Source of the DNA: Gnetum montanum | Lineage: Eukaryota; Streptophyta; Gnetopsida; Gnetales; Gnetaceae | Direction: 5' to 3' | Assembly (NCBI GenBank): GCA_015680685.1 | Contig: MNCI01015670.1 | Location: forward strand, 849,916 to 909,915 | Length of the DNA: 60,000 nt | Part shown: positions 11,941 to 22,918 of the stretch, piece after piece | Numbering within the stretch: position 1 is the stretch's first letter | Layout of the letters: every line of letters starts with the position of its first letter | Position numbers and translations under genes: made by a program | Notes under the pieces: generated by a model | The model's input: only the letters and a program-made list of their open reading frames with translations | Told to the model about the DNA's origin: nothing | Database searches by the model: none

Positions 11941-13150
11941 AAAATAAGGTTAAGATACTTCTTGATCTTGATCAACCATAGGAATTAATGGAAGTAATTG
12001 TACTTCTGCCATAAGTGGTATATGATCGAATGGTCTTGTTTGAGCTAGAAGGGCTTAATCATTCTTTTTCTCAACTTCTTCTCTAGAAATTAACTCTGGT
12101 AACTTGGTAAGTTGGAAGAATTAGACATTTTATCAAATATAATCCTAAAGAATGATGTTGATCCATCTTCATTAATCATGACAAAGTAATTGGTAAACTA
12201 TGGTTCTTGATGAGTATAGTACATAAATATCATCTATTGCTATATTTTAGAATCTAATTTATCTATTAAATATTTTATGTAAATAGAATATGCACTGGCC
12301 AATTGAATTGCATGTTAAATTTATGGGAACATCTTCTTCAAATCTAGCTCATGTTTCAAGAATTATTTGACAAATCCATATTTTAAGAATTGATAGATAC
12401 TACTTCCAAATTTTGCATTAAAGTCTCTACAAAGGATAAATGACACTCGATTGGTATGGCTTAGGAATAACTTATTTTTCAAACTTTTCTTTATTTTCTT
12501 AATTAAGTATGCCTCATAGAACAATCTAACATTTGGACATGTTGATTTGGAAATTCAATGTGTGTTAACAACATATACACATCTTCCTAATAACTGAATT
12601 ATTAATATCAATGTCAAGGCTATGTGGCTTCTCCAAAATCTTTATTATTCTTTCTTTCCTATGATTTAAGGTTCTAGGATTTGAAAAATAATATCTTCTA
12701 AACTCCATTCAAATCTTTGTATAAATTCAAAATTATTTTCTTGATAAAACTTTACACAACCATCCATGTTGTAATTTCTATAATAGGCTAATCTTTATGG
12801 CTTGAAAGAAGAACTTCCATAAGAATCTTTTTCTTGTAAACACCTTTGTATCCCATCTTTTCCAAGTCTAGTTGGAATTGGTATAGGAATTACCATGGTA
12901 AGACTTCTTGTAGGTGTAGAACATCAATATCCAAATCTTGTAATTTTGCTAAGATGTGTGGGTATCGATACTCATGCTAGTCCAAGGTCCATTATGCACA
13001 AAGTGGATGTTGTTTCTTACTGACTAGATATCTTGCAAACACATTGTATGCTGCAACTTTCATTTTCATTCTTGGATTCTTTCCTAGGTCATTTCTCTTC
13101 ATGGGTATCATACACCTTGTTGAAACAAGATTATGATTCTTCATATTATT
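11940..13150 (-). pseudogene. CCR4/Angel-like exonuclease-endonuclease-phosphatase pseudogene
   Basis: Reading leftwards on the minus strand, fragments in the right order fit the EEP nuclease family of CCR4/Angel deadenylases. The first is KVAAYNVFARYLVS (near 13020-13065), matching the family's SYNxLA start. RYPHILAKLQDLDIDVLHLQEV follows near 12910-12970, with the Mg-binding Glu in LQEV. Then come a GYKGVYKKK block (near 12830-12860), VVNTH (near 12550), FILCRDFNAKFGSS-YQFL (near 12385-12450; the family has GDFNS) and RPFDHIPLMAEV (near 12005-12045; the family's SDHIPL with catalytic His). Stops and frameshifts interrupt it, and no introns are evident, so it may be a retroposed copy. Full-length plant relatives act in mRNA deadenylation; this copy is dead. 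Confidence 0.65.
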
Positions 13151-13440
13151 TTTCCATATGATTTAATTGGAGGAAAAATTAACATACATCTTCTTGATCA
13201 TTATAGTTCACCAACTAATTAATTAATTTTAGCTTTGTAACATCTAGGTACATTACCTATATTCTTAACAACCTTTCTACTCTTTTTAAGACATTGACTT
13301 TGGTAGTGTAACTAATGAGACACAGGGGATTAATAGTCAATGATTATCTCTCTATAGAGGTTAAGCCCTTATTTTTAAGAATTAAGATGACCTAAGAGGT
13401 TAAATTTATTAGTCCTAATAATTAAATTGTTAGGCATTTA

Positions 13441-14324
13441 TGAGTCACATTTTTTGGGTTATGTCAATGAGGCCTTGTCGATGTGGCACCATCGATGTGG
13501 CCATGTTGACGTTGAATTCGATGCGTTGACATGGCCTCATCAATGTAGTGTTTGTTTTTGCCTATAAATACATGCTCATCCACCATGTTTATGGCATATT
13601 TTTTCATAATTGTAGTACAGCTCCTGCAATTTTCTTGTTTGAAAGTTAGAATTTTTTTTTAAGTGCCTATAATAAGAGTCAAAAAGTGTATGGATCTTTA
13701 TTTGAGCACTATTGTACTTGAGCACGGTAGTATGTGAATGCAATAAAGATGAGCTTTTTGATAAACCTTGAAGTACTTTGAAATAGATTAATTGTTTATT
13801 TATGGATTTAATATTTTATGCAATTTTTGTTAATGTTTTAAGTAATTAAGCTAAATTAAATAGTGATTAATTAATCACATAAGTATGACCACTTCGAACA
13901 TATGCTTGATGCTCGGTGATATTAGTAACGCTTAACATTTGGTAACCCAGTAGCATTAAACATGTTCAAGATGTGTACGGAAAGTGAAAATAGATGCTTA
14001 TATTAGAATTAGTTAGGTGTATCTAGTTAGATTAAATTTAGCAATTTAATTATTTAATTATTTTATTTTATATGTTATTCTTTATCCTTAGGTGACTTAA
14101 AATATAAAACATAAAAAATGATAAAAATCATATTCTTTAGTTGCATTTAACCATACCTTTGAATTTCACAAGTGTAATTGGGAAGACAAAAATTACAATG
14201 GTTACTTTTACTTCCTAGAGAATAGTGTACTTAGAAGACTATAAGTCCACAAAATTTGACCAGATCACACATGAACACTTAGTGATTCATATGGTTGAGC
14301 ATAGGGTCTACTTGTTGCTCATCA
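13441..14324 (+). repeat. 5' LTR of the outer element
   Basis: Starts TGAGTCACATTTTTTGGG and ends in CTCATCA; it aligns throughout with 43112-43980. It contains a TATA box TATAAATA at 13563-13570 and an AATAAA signal at 13742-13747, as expected for a promoter-bearing LTR. Length 884 bases. Confidence 0.85.
13563..13570 (+). promoter_or_regulatory. TATA box of the outer 5' LTR
   Basis: TATAAATA in the context CCTATAAATACATGCTC; the same box occurs at 43234-43241 in the 3' LTR. An AATAAA lies about 180 bases downstream in both copies. Confidence 0.7.
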
Positions 14325-14325
14325 T

Positions 14326-14343
14326 TGATACCATTATCAGGGA
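14326..14343 (+). promoter_or_regulatory. Primer-binding site, deaminated tRNA-Asp type
   Basis: TGATACCATTATCAGGGA begins two bases after the LTR. Compared with the Athila-type primer site TGGCGCCGTTGCCGGGGA, every difference is G-to-A or C-to-T. This places the element in the Athila-like group and shows heavy cytosine decay on both strands. Confidence 0.65.
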
Positions 14344-14399
14344 CTTGTAGTTTGATATGTGTGCTATCTAGGACTTAGTGAATATTATTTAAGATCATT

Positions 14400-16215
14400 G
14401 GAATGAACACTAAGGTCTCAATCATTCAAAAAAATAATAATTATTATAATTATAATTTAACCACTCTAAATTTTTTATCAAATCCAAAATGCCTTCTTCT
14501 CATAGGCATGATGAATCAAAACCACCAGTGACCTAAGAATTGAAAGTGGTATATACTGATAAAAATGAGTTTGTCCCTAATTTCACCTTCATCCTACATC
14601 AAGATGAGCAGGTGCATTGAAGAGATATGGAAGGCAACATTATGTTACCTCCAAATTGATCTGTTCCTGGGATGCTGCTCCAAACTCTTAATAGGTTGGG
14701 CATCCAGGACCTCCATGATGAATATGTTGTGTAGGACCATGAATATTAGGACTACTATACTAGAGAAACATGATGCAAATAAGATCAACACTAGGAGAAG
14801 CACCATGAAGCTACAAAGGGAAAATGGTTTACCAACCCCTTATTCCTCCTGAATGAAAATGATAATGAGAATCCTCCCTCTGGGGGTTCTCAACATGAAG
14901 ATTCTCCACCTTTTGACTCTGTTAAAGGGATCTTAAACTTGAATCTCAAATGCACTATCAATAATCTAGGTTTAGACAAAAGTGTGCGTCAAGGCAAGGG
15001 CTCAGGCAAGCATCGTGATGATAGTAAGCCTAATGATCATGGCCATGAAAAGTGGAGAGGAAGTGGTAGACATCGTGGTGATGGCAGTCCTCCTCCCTCT
15101 TCACCCTCTTCATCTGCATCTTCTTCCTCCTCCTTTAAATCTAATCAAAATTGCAAGAGATGAAACTGCAATAAAGGTGAATGGCAAGACAATGATTGTA
15201 GAACTTATCATGAACAAAGGGGTAGTAGGGGACATCATAGGTGCCATTAAAATCATGATGATGATGAACCTTTGCTAGCAACTTGAAACATGCTAAACAT
15301 TGTAGAGGTAGTCAAAATTCCAATCAAGCATGTGAAAGATAGTAGAATAAAGAGGTTGGATATGAACAATATCCCCAGATGTGAGGGGGATATAATTTAG
15401 ATCCACAGATACATCTTCAAACCTTTCACAATTCCTGTGCCTTGCAAAACATAAAAAATGACTAGCAAAAACTTAAGCTATTCCCTAAAAAACTTATAAA
15501 ATAAATGATAAGTTGGTATTTCTCCTTGGAGCTAGAATCAACTTGCAAATAAAGTATGATGCTTGAGCTAATAATGATAAATATCAAATGTACTCCATAG
15601 TGTCTAATTTAAGAAAGCAAATCCAACGCTGGCAACAAGGAATACATGAATCCTTGGACACAGCCATGGGCAAGTATTATTCCCTTTTGAACAAATTTCC
15701 TAAGCATGATTATTCTCAACAGGAGTAGCTTCACCATTTCATAGATGGGCTCCAATCAAAAACAAAGAAAACTCTTGGGATCTATGCCCAAGGGGAATTG
15801 TCAAAACTAAGAGCACATAAGATTCAAAGGCTAATTGAGTAGGTTGCAAAAGAAGAAGATGAGTTAGAAAATGGGAAAGATCTAAGAAGTATAATAAGAT
15901 CCTTCCATCAGAAAAAGGGAAGTTTGATTTTGTGACAATGAGGGCTAGGCACCACTTAATGAAGTGGTGTAGCAAAAAACCTTGCCAATTCAAAAATATT
16001 TGTCTAAAATTTTGGCTAAGGTTGAAAAAATGTGGGAATATTTGGATGAAAAATTTCAAACTACTCTAAAAATTGCAGAAGAATTCAAAGAGCAAGGTAG
16101 TGATCTTGATCAAAGAAAAAGAAAAAAGGCTATATGGGCCTACCAAAGGGTTAAGGGCAAAGCTATAACAATAGAAGAGGTTGTGGAATCAAAATTAGAT
16201 GATGATGATGGATGT
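14400..16215 (+). pseudogene. Outer element gag, 5' part
   Basis: Decayed gag coding. A Ser/Pro/Lys-rich segment lies at 14939-15163. A gag-like block (about 15625-15870) contains GKYYSLLNKFPKHDYSQQE and FIDGLQSKTKKTL, a pattern seen in Athila-type gag. The C-terminal part (15982-16215) is open and Lys/Glu-rich. The frame that reaches 16215 continues without a stop at 33582 once the inner element and one GATGT copy are removed. Stops upstream are mainly TAG. Confidence 0.6.
16211..16215. repeat. Target-site duplication GATGT, left copy
   Basis: GATGT directly left of the inner element; the identical pentamer is at 33577-33581. Confidence 0.9.
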
Positions 16216-17042
16216 TGTGCTGACCGAAATCGTCGGTGTGAGGCTGGAATGTTGCGGGCACCGAAAGATCAGCGGGCAAGCACAGTTGACCCTGCCTCCG
16301 CTTGAGGGCGAGTTGGAGTGGACGAAGGCAGAGTGCCTTGAATGGTCCGCACGCGGATCAAGCAAGGACTTCCCCGAGCGCCACCGAGGTGTTATACGCT
16401 GGGTTATATGTAGACCAGGGTGTAAAGGGCGAAACAGGCGCAGACGGCGTAAGCGTAAAGGGGCGTAAACAACGTTGGGCGTGAACAGCGTAAACAGAAC
16501 TAGACCCGGCGTAAGCGTATACAGGCGTAAACAGCGTAACCGAATACAAAGGGCGTAAACAAATGCAAACAGCGTAAACAGTGGGCGTACACGGACGCTG
16601 CCAGAGCGTAAACGCAAGCAGGTGTAAGTGGAGCGTGGGCCAAATTGACGTAAAACTGAAAAACTTGAACCAAGCGTAAACAGCGGGCATCCACAGATGC
16701 AAACGGAGCGCGGAGCACGAACGCAAACAACCGTAAACGAGGCGCGGGCCAAATTAACATAAAACTGTAAAAAGACTTGCAACAAGCGTAAACAATGGAT
16801 TATAGAGTTAAAATGTTGTGCACTGGTCTAACGCAGTTGTGTAGGGACACAAGGTGGACGTAAAGCCTCGGTGGACGGAGGGATGCAGTTGGCTGACACG
16901 ATAGGCAAAGCGCGGACTATGCTCAGCGTGCAACATGCAGGGCTTCCAGTGTAAGCGTAAGCGTAGAGGGTTTCAGCAGCGTAATTGCTCTGGGTCAGCT
17001 CTGATAAATTTCTACGGACCTGGTAAATGTGGAAAACTGGGC

Positions 17043-17050
17043 TATTTATA
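17043..17050 (-). promoter_or_regulatory. TATA box in the left LTR
   Basis: TATAAATA on the minus strand (context CCCCTATAAATAGCCC), identical in the other LTR at 32989-32996. Confidence 0.75.
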
Positions 17051-17379
17051 GGGGTAGGGTTACCGGGAAAAGCGGACGGGGAGACACGTGGCGTATAGAC
17101 CTGGCGTTACAATTTGGAAACATGATATACGCCGAACGTATATCTTATACAACAGGCCGACGTATACGCTGGGCGTATATGTCGAGCGTATACGCTGGGT
17201 GTAGACGGATAGATGCTGGCGTATACGCTGGGGCATATACGCTGGCGAATGTTGGGCGTATATGCCGAAGGATGTCCACTTGCTTCAATCCTTGTTCTTC
17301 GGTGTAATCTTTATGTTGCCATTGGAAATCCTGTCGTCGAGCGTGTGCCTCTGCCGTACCTGGGCCTGTACGCTGAAGA

Positions 17380-17483
17380 GCTGGGCGTAGACGCTGGGCG
17401 TGAACGCTGGGCGTAGACGCTGGGCATCGACGCTGGGCGTGAACGCTGGGCGTAGACGCTGGGCATGAATGCTAGGCGTAGAC
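17380..17483. repeat. 13-bp tandem repeat, 8 units, left LTR
   Basis: Eight adjacent units of consensus GCTGGGCGTAGAC (variants end GTGAAC, ATCGAC, ATGAAT). The right LTR has seven units at 33311-33401. Confidence 0.9.
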
Positions 17484-17673
17484 GCTGGCACCCCACGGTT
17501 TAAAGCTGGGCGTATACGCTGGGCGTATACGCTGGCACAACACTTAACCAGATGTTTCAACTTCCAAGATTGGCCAGTGTGACTTCAAATCTAGCCGAAG
17601 CTGCCTGTGGGTCATGGGGATCTGCTTCTTGTCGGACAGATGCTAAACTCACAGATTTTTGTGGTGTTTCATT

Positions 17674-17725
17674 GACCCCTCTTTGTTGACGCTTGGAGGA
17701 ATCGACCCGAGAAGCATCGACAAAG
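17674..17725 (-). promoter_or_regulatory. Polypurine tract and adjacent hairpin
   Basis: On the minus strand CAAAGAGGGG (about 17676-17685) followed by TCAA ends directly at the LTR start and is the likely plus-strand primer. The same place forms a stem: 17681-17694 can pair with 17712-17725 (12 Watson-Crick pairs, one G-U, one mismatch) with a 17-base loop. The arrangement recurs before the LTR at 10261. Confidence 0.7.
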
Positions 17726-17760
17726 AAGCGCAAAACACCACAAGCAACTTGACAAAAGCT

Positions 17761-18393
17761 CTATCCTTTGTCACCTGACCAGACATCATTGTACCGTGCT
17801 CGGTGGTGGATGTTATTGGAAGGGCGAGATTGGTAATTTACAGGGGGAAAGGGACCGTGGGAATCGGTGATTGCCCGAGGGATCATGCTGGGAAAAAGGG
17901 TGCTTAGGTGTGTGGCATGCCGGTCCTTGTCGATAGCCATTTTTTTGGCAGACTCGGAATTCAAGCATGTCATGTGCGTCCTTTGGCGGAACGGTGCTCT
18001 TGGTGGTTTTTCAGGAGAACCAGTTGTCACGACCAAAGCCACGGGGTGATGTTTTGCATTCTTTGGAGGAACAACTCCCTTCTTTGGGGAAACGATTAGT
18101 GAAGAGCCAAAGCCATGCGATAGGATGTTTCTTGATCGCGTTTGACATGAGTACGTTTTTTTTTTTTTGAGCTTTGTCCTTGTACTCATGCACGAATCTT
18201 GTGTTCTATGTGTTGTGACTGCTGTAACGTTTCGCAGTGTGCAATGGTTTGGTAGATAGATAGTGGGTTTTCGGGGAATGGGAGTATGCGGGTTAACGGT
18301 TCGATTTAGTCTTGCCAGGTGAACAAATGAACATTGCATCATCTTGCTACTTATGATGAAACGCAACCTTGTACGAGAACTCCTGAGCGTCAT
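17761..18393 (-). CDS. Uncharacterised 210-codon open frame in the 3' UTR
   Basis: An open frame of 210 codons in the sense direction after integrase. The product would be basic and rich in Arg, Ser, Thr and Pro, with no motif I recognise, no clear membrane segment and no zinc knuckle. Extra ORFs do occur in this position in Tat-clade elements, but the composition could equally be chance in GC-balanced UTR. I would not rely on it as a gene. Confidence 0.2.
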   Translation of the reverse strand: MTLRSSRTRLRFIISSKMMQCSFVHLARLNRTVNPHTPIPRKPTIYLPNHCTLRNVTAVTTHRTQDSCMSTRTKLKKKKTYSCQTRSRNILSHGFGSSLIVSPKKGVVPPKNAKHHPVALVVTTGSPEKPPRAPFRQRTHMTCLNSESAKKMAIDKDRHATHLSTLFPSMIPRAITDSHGPFPPVNYQSRPSNNIHHRARYNDVWSGDKG

Positions 18394-18574
18394 CCTGTAA
18401 ACACAACTCTAAAGAGACAAGAAAACCATGAGTGAATTAATGAGCTTAGATCAGGCGGACAAAAGTCCTGGGGCGACCCTAAGTATTGAACATGAATGTC
18501 GACGACGCTGATGAAGGATGTAATGATTCTGACGAATGAAGGTGGCTATGAGTTGGGGAGTCGCAGATGAATGT

Positions 18575-18893
18575 GCCAGTTTATAGTCTTAGCGGACTCT
18601 GAGGAGTCTGACGGTGCCATTTTACTGTCATGCCAGAGGGGTGCTAGTTTATCGTCATTTGCGGACATTGCGGGGTATCCGTTTATTGTCATATACCAGG
18701 ACGATGATGGTGTCAGTTTTAAGTCGTAACTCAGGACCATTCTGTGGTATCAGTTTATAGTCATGATTCCAGGATTGTTCTATGGTATCAGTTTATAGTC
18801 ATGATTCCAGGACTGTTCTGTGGTATCAGTTTATAGTCATGATTCCAGGACTGTTCTGTAGTATCAGTTTATAGTCATGATTCCAGGACTGGC
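18575..18893. repeat. AGTTTA-GTCAT motif array with four 38-bp units
   Basis: The right part (18742-18893) is four units of exactly 38 bp, each containing AGTTTATAGTCATGATTCC and AGGA. The left part holds five more diverged copies, such as TAGTTTATCGTCATTTGCGG near 18650. The core motif also occurs at 22441-22515 and 27405-27658. Confidence 0.85.
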
Positions 18894-18911
18894 GCGTACC
18901 TAAGTTCGAAT

Positions 18912-21900
18912 TCATGTATAGAACAGTTTGAGGAACAGATGATTGGTTGGATTTGCAAACTCTTTTCCATCCATGTCGGCTAGTTTGAATGCTCCGTTGT
19001 CGAATGCTTTGATAACNNNNNNNNNNNNNNNNNNNNNNNNNNNNNNNNNNNNNNNNNNNNNNNNNNNNNNNNNNNNNNNNNNNNNNNNNNNNNNNNNNNN
19101 NNNNNNNNNNNNNNNNNNNNNNNNNNNNNNNNNNNNNNNNNNNNNNNNNNNNNNNNNNNNNNNNNNNNNNNNNNNNNNNNNNNNNNNNNNNNNNNNNNNN
19201 NNNNNNNNNNNNNNNNNNNNNNNNNNNNNNNNNNNNNNNNNNNNNNNNNNNNNNNNNNNNNNNNNNNNNNNNNNNNNNNNNNNNNNNNNNNNNNNNNNNN
19301 NNNNNNNNNNNNNNNNNNNNNNNNNNNNNNNNNNNNNNNNNNNNNNNNNNNNNNNNNNNNNNNNNNNNNNNNNNNNNNNNNNNNNNNNNNNNNNNNNNNN
19401 NNNNNNCTCTGAGGGTAGTAAGGGGATGAAAACGAGTGCTTGATCCCTAGACTATCGCAAAACATTTTGGTCTCGGCACTACTAAATTGTGGCCCGTTGT
19501 CGGTGATGATTGTCATGGGAATGCCAAAATGGGTTACAATGTTTTCGAGGATGAAGTTGCACACCTGTTTAGAAGTATTTTTACGAAGGGGCGCCGCCTC
19601 TACCCATTTTGTAAAGTATTCAGTCGTTGTTATAATAAAGCTATGCCCGGCAGAAGATGTAGGTGTTATCGGGCCGATGAGGTCTAGTCCCCACTTCTGG
19701 AAGGGCCATGTGATTTGTGTTGTGTGCAACTCGTTTGGTGGAGTGTGGATGAGATTACCGTGTATTTGGCATACACTACATGTTTTGACCTTGGATTGAC
19801 AGTCGTATTCCATGTGCGGCCAATAGTAGCCTAGGCGTCTTATTTTGGTTGCCATCGCCTTCGGTGTGATGTGTCCCCCGCATATTCCGTCGTGCACCTG
19901 TTCAACAATTGTTTGGGCCTCGGTGCTGTTGACGCATGTTAGCAGTATGCCTTCGTAGGATTGGCGGCACAATGTATCTCCTATTAACGTGTACTGCTTA
20001 GAACGCTTGCGTACTGCATCTTTTTGCGCGTTGGTTAAATGTTGTGGCATTTCACTGCACAGAAGGTATTCTTTTACGTCATCGTACCATTCATTAGCGT
20101 GTGTTGTACTGACAGATGAAATTGGAAGCATGTCGACAGTGTTGGTTATGGGCTCGACACAGCTGGTCACGGAGCTCGGTAGTGCATGAAACATGTCAGG
20201 GGATATGTTTAAAGCTAAGGTTGCTAAGGCGTCTGCAATGGTATTGTCATTCCTAGGGATATGTTGGACGTCAACCGTTTTGAATTGTTTAAGTAGGTGC
20301 TTAGCCAAATCACAGTACGGTTGTAAGTGTTGTGCTTTACACGTATAGACATCTGTGACTTGGTTTACGACTAGTTGTGAATCCCCTCTGACTACGAGTT
20401 GTGTAATGTCCGAAGCTAATGCGGCTGCGAGACCTCTGAGGAGACCTTCATACTCTGCTATGTTGTTAGTACAATGGAAGTTGAAGTGATAGGTGAAAGG
20501 CTTAATTCCTCCAAAGGGGTATGTGATTACAGCGGCAGCACTTCCTCCTCGGGAGGTGGATGCTCCATCGAAGTTTAGAATCGCATCGTAATCGTTTGGC
20601 ACCATGTCTATTGCGTTCACATTTTCGTCTGGGAATTCGGGTTCTATTGTACCCAAGTCATGCGTTGGCGACATGATCATTTGATTTGCTATGGCTTGCC
20701 CTTTTACTGACGATTGTACCACATAGTGCAGGTCAAACTCAGCTATGATCGCCTTCCAGCGGGCTATCCTGCTTGACTCATAGATGTTTCCAGTTATAGC
20801 TCTGAGCACATTATCTTTGCAAATTATGTTAACCCGATTTCGGAAAAGATAGTGTCGCCATTTCTTTAAAGAGAAAATTAAAGCTAAACACGACTTTTCT
20901 ACATCGTTATATCTCTTTTCATGGGAAACCATTGCATGACTCAGGTAGTATACGGGGACCTCAATCTCGTTGTCTCGTTTTTGGCACAACATGGATGCGA
21001 TTGATGATTCTGATGTTGCCAGGTAGATGTAAAACGACCTATCGTTTTTGGGTGGGAATACGGTGGGTAACCAAGCGAGTGCTGTTTTAACGTTGTCAAA
21101 TGCTTCTTGGCAATGCGATGTCCATTCAAAGCGGGTGTTTTTGCGTAGTAGGTGGTTCATAGGTGCAAGTTTTCCCGTCAAATTTTCTATGATCCTCCTA
21201 ATGAACTGCAATCGCCCTTGTAGCCCTCGGAGTTCGGTTAGATTGCTAGGTGGTTTTAGGTTCGTAATGGCCTTAACCTTATCGGGGTCTACTCGTATCC
21301 CTGCCTCTGAGGCTACAAATCCAAGCATTTTGCCCATTTTTACGTCGAAAACGCATTTCTTCGGGTTAAGCCTTAGTTCGTATTTTAGACAACGTTTTAA
21401 TACTAAGTCAAGATCTTGTACGTGTTGTTCTGGCGATTTTGACTTGACCACTATGTCGTCCACGTAGTCATTGAGCGAGTGTAAGATGTAATCGCTGAAA
21501 ATATATGTCATCGCTCTTTGATACGTGGCCCCAGCATTCTTGAGACCAAAAGGCATCATTTTATAACAAAAGGTTCCCCAAGGTGTCATGAAAGTGGTTT
21601 GGAGCTGGTGTTCTGGATTGATACGTATCTGGTTATATCCTGAGAACCCATCCATAAAGGATAATAGGGTGTGCCCAGCAGTTGAGTCAACTAGTTGATC
21701 AATGCTAGGTAAGGGGAAGTCATCCTTTATGGTTGCTACGTTAAGGTCCCGGAAGTCAATGCAAAGACGAATGCTTCCTTTCTTCTTTGGGACTATAACC
21801 ATGTTCGATACCCATTCGGCATAGTCAACAGCCCTAATGAAACCAGCTTGATAGAGCTTGGTAATCTCGCTACGAACTGCTAACGCCACTTCGGGTTTGA

Positions 21901-22396
21901 CCTTTCGTGCTTTCTGTTTTCCTGGCCTTAGTTTCAGATCAAGGATGATGTTGTGCTGGACGATACGGGGGTCTAATCCGGGCATGTCTGTATAGGACCA
22001 CGCAAATGCCTTCATATTATCCTTAATTACGTTTTCGATGTCTCTAGCCAAACTTGGTTCTAGTAGTGTACTTAATTTTAAGATTTTAGTTTCCCCATTG
22101 GGCATGGTGATAGGTGTTTCAGTTAGAGGGTCCTCGGTAATGTTTTCAGCTTCAATGTCGAGGGACTTTGTCATTCCCTCATATTCGTCAACCGTTTGCT
22201 GTGTTGAAGCTATCGTAAAGTCGTTCGCTGATGAGCACGTATAAACGAGATTCGCATCGATACTCCTTTCAATTGCGCCATATGGTCCATCAACGACCAA
22301 CAGCTCGGTCAAGCGTTTGCAATCCATTAGGAAAATTCCTGTCAATAAATGGAGAGCCTGGTAAGATAGCGGAGGTCGTTTTAGGCCTTTCGGCAA
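18912..22396 (-). pseudogene. pol: Inner element RT, RNase H, second RNase H and integrase
   Basis: One long open frame, read from about 22396 (first ATG at 22327-22325; a TAA lies just upstream). Reverse transcriptase has YVDD at 21455-21466 (about residue 311). The first RNase H follows and has lost its usual first Asp (YLATSESS). The second, plant/archaeal-type RNase H has NFDGAS (Asp near residue 610), IAEYEGL, RGDSQLVV and ADALATLA, so all four acidic residues are present. Integrase has the HGICGGH...CSVC zinc site, Asp near 905 (GLDLIG) and Asp near 966 (TDNGPQF); the catalytic Glu lies in the 19017-19406 gap. After the gap the C-terminal DMDGKE block continues in another frame to a TGA at 18912-18914, so the N count is not the true length. 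No chromodomain is seen. Confidence 0.92.
19017..19406. other. Assembly gap (390 N) in integrase
   Basis: The integrase frame to the right of the gap and the C-terminal frame to the left do not agree modulo three, so 390 is an estimate or the missing part contains an indel. Confidence 0.95.
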
Positions 22397-22440
22397 TCTT
22401 TAGCGTGCAGATATGAAAATGAATTAACGTGATGGACGAA

Positions 22441-22515
22441 CGGTAGTTTAATGCCTTACCGGGCAATGATCGGCAGTTTAATGCCTTACCGGGCAACGAA
22501 CGGTAGTTTAATGCC
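22441..22515. repeat. 30-bp tandem repeat, 2.5 units
   Basis: Units begin at 22441, 22471 and 22501 (partial), with core GTAGTTTAATGCC and GGGCAA. They lie between the RT frame and the promoter of the antisense gene, and share the AGTTTA core with the arrays at 18575 and 27405. Confidence 0.85.
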
Positions 22516-22628
22516 GAAATCTGTTGTATATGTCTTTTTTATGTGTAAATTTTGCATCTTTTTTTGAAAAATTCAAAGCAAATTCGAAAAGCACGAAAAA
22601 TGAGGCAAAAAGCAAGAAAAACGGGAAA

Positions 22629-22683
22629 GCAGCGGCGGCGTCAGCGTCAGCGTTAGCGTCAGCGTGAACGCGTTATAAAAAGG
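22629..22683 (+). promoter_or_regulatory. Promoter of the antisense gene: GCGTCA repeats and TATA box
   Basis: Four to five hexamers of the type GCGTCA (22637-22664) precede TATAAAAAGG at 22674-22683. The TATA box stands 105 bases before the ATG at 22788, giving room for a transcription start near 22705. A TATA box, ATG, donor site and open frame in this order argue that the gene on this strand has its own promoter. Not tested by expression. Confidence 0.55.
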
Positions 22684-22787
22684 AAGCGGGGGCGTCATTT
22701 TGTCATTTCACTTTTGGAGCGTGAGCGTGAATTGAGAGCATAACCCCAGCGTAGACGCCGAGCGAAAACCCCAGCATACACGCTGAG

Positions 22788-22918
22788 ATGGGCAGAGGCA
22801 AAGAACTAGAGGGCCGAGGGCAGAAAGGACCTGAACTGACGTTCGCGAAGGAGAGCCAGGCGATGTTGCAGTGTCTACCCCACTCGAGCATCTCCGCGTG
22901 GCCCGGATCTTCTCGCAG
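22788..22918 (+). CDS. Antisense gene exon 1
   Basis: ATG at 22788; 43 codons plus two bases, ending CGCAG before GTAGGC. The peptide is short and polar (starts MGRGKELEGRG) with no domain. The start was chosen because it follows the TATA box, and because the two leftover bases AG join the A at 23607 to give the same Arg codon that the open frame across the acceptor would have. Too short to show up as a long ORF. Confidence 0.6.

Larger units (their letters stand above)
16216..17671 (-). repeat. 3' LTR of the inner element (left copy)
   Basis: Plus-strand ends TGTGCTGACC...GTGGTGTTTCA; 1456 bases against 1415 for the right copy. The difference comes at least partly from repeat number: eight versus seven 13-bp units, and an extra GCGTATACGCTG copy near 17510-17535. 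It is dense in GCGTANACGC-type sequences. Long open frames on the minus strand (for example 16195-16785) are by-products of the repeats and are not genes. Confidence 0.93.
17672..18911 (-). other. 3' untranslated region of the inner element
   Basis: Lies between the integrase stop and the 3' LTR. It holds a 38-bp tandem array, an uncharacterised open frame (17761-18393) and the polypurine tract. A (T)11 run is at about 18157-18168. Confidence 0.7.

Noticed and set aside
16195-16785. Minus-strand open frame of 196 codons in the left LTR (and a 312-codon one at 31760-32698)
   Set aside because: The peptides are Arg/Leu/Tyr-Ala repeats produced by the GCGTANACGC arrays; the frames exist because the repeats lack stops, and all three frames give similar open stretches.
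18943-19443. Plus-strand ORF of 166 codons
   Set aside because: Nearly all of it is the N gap; it is antisense to integrase.
20941-21467. ORFs on both strands inside the RT region
   Set aside because: Shadows of the conserved RT frame; only the 22396-18912 minus-strand frame has family motifs.
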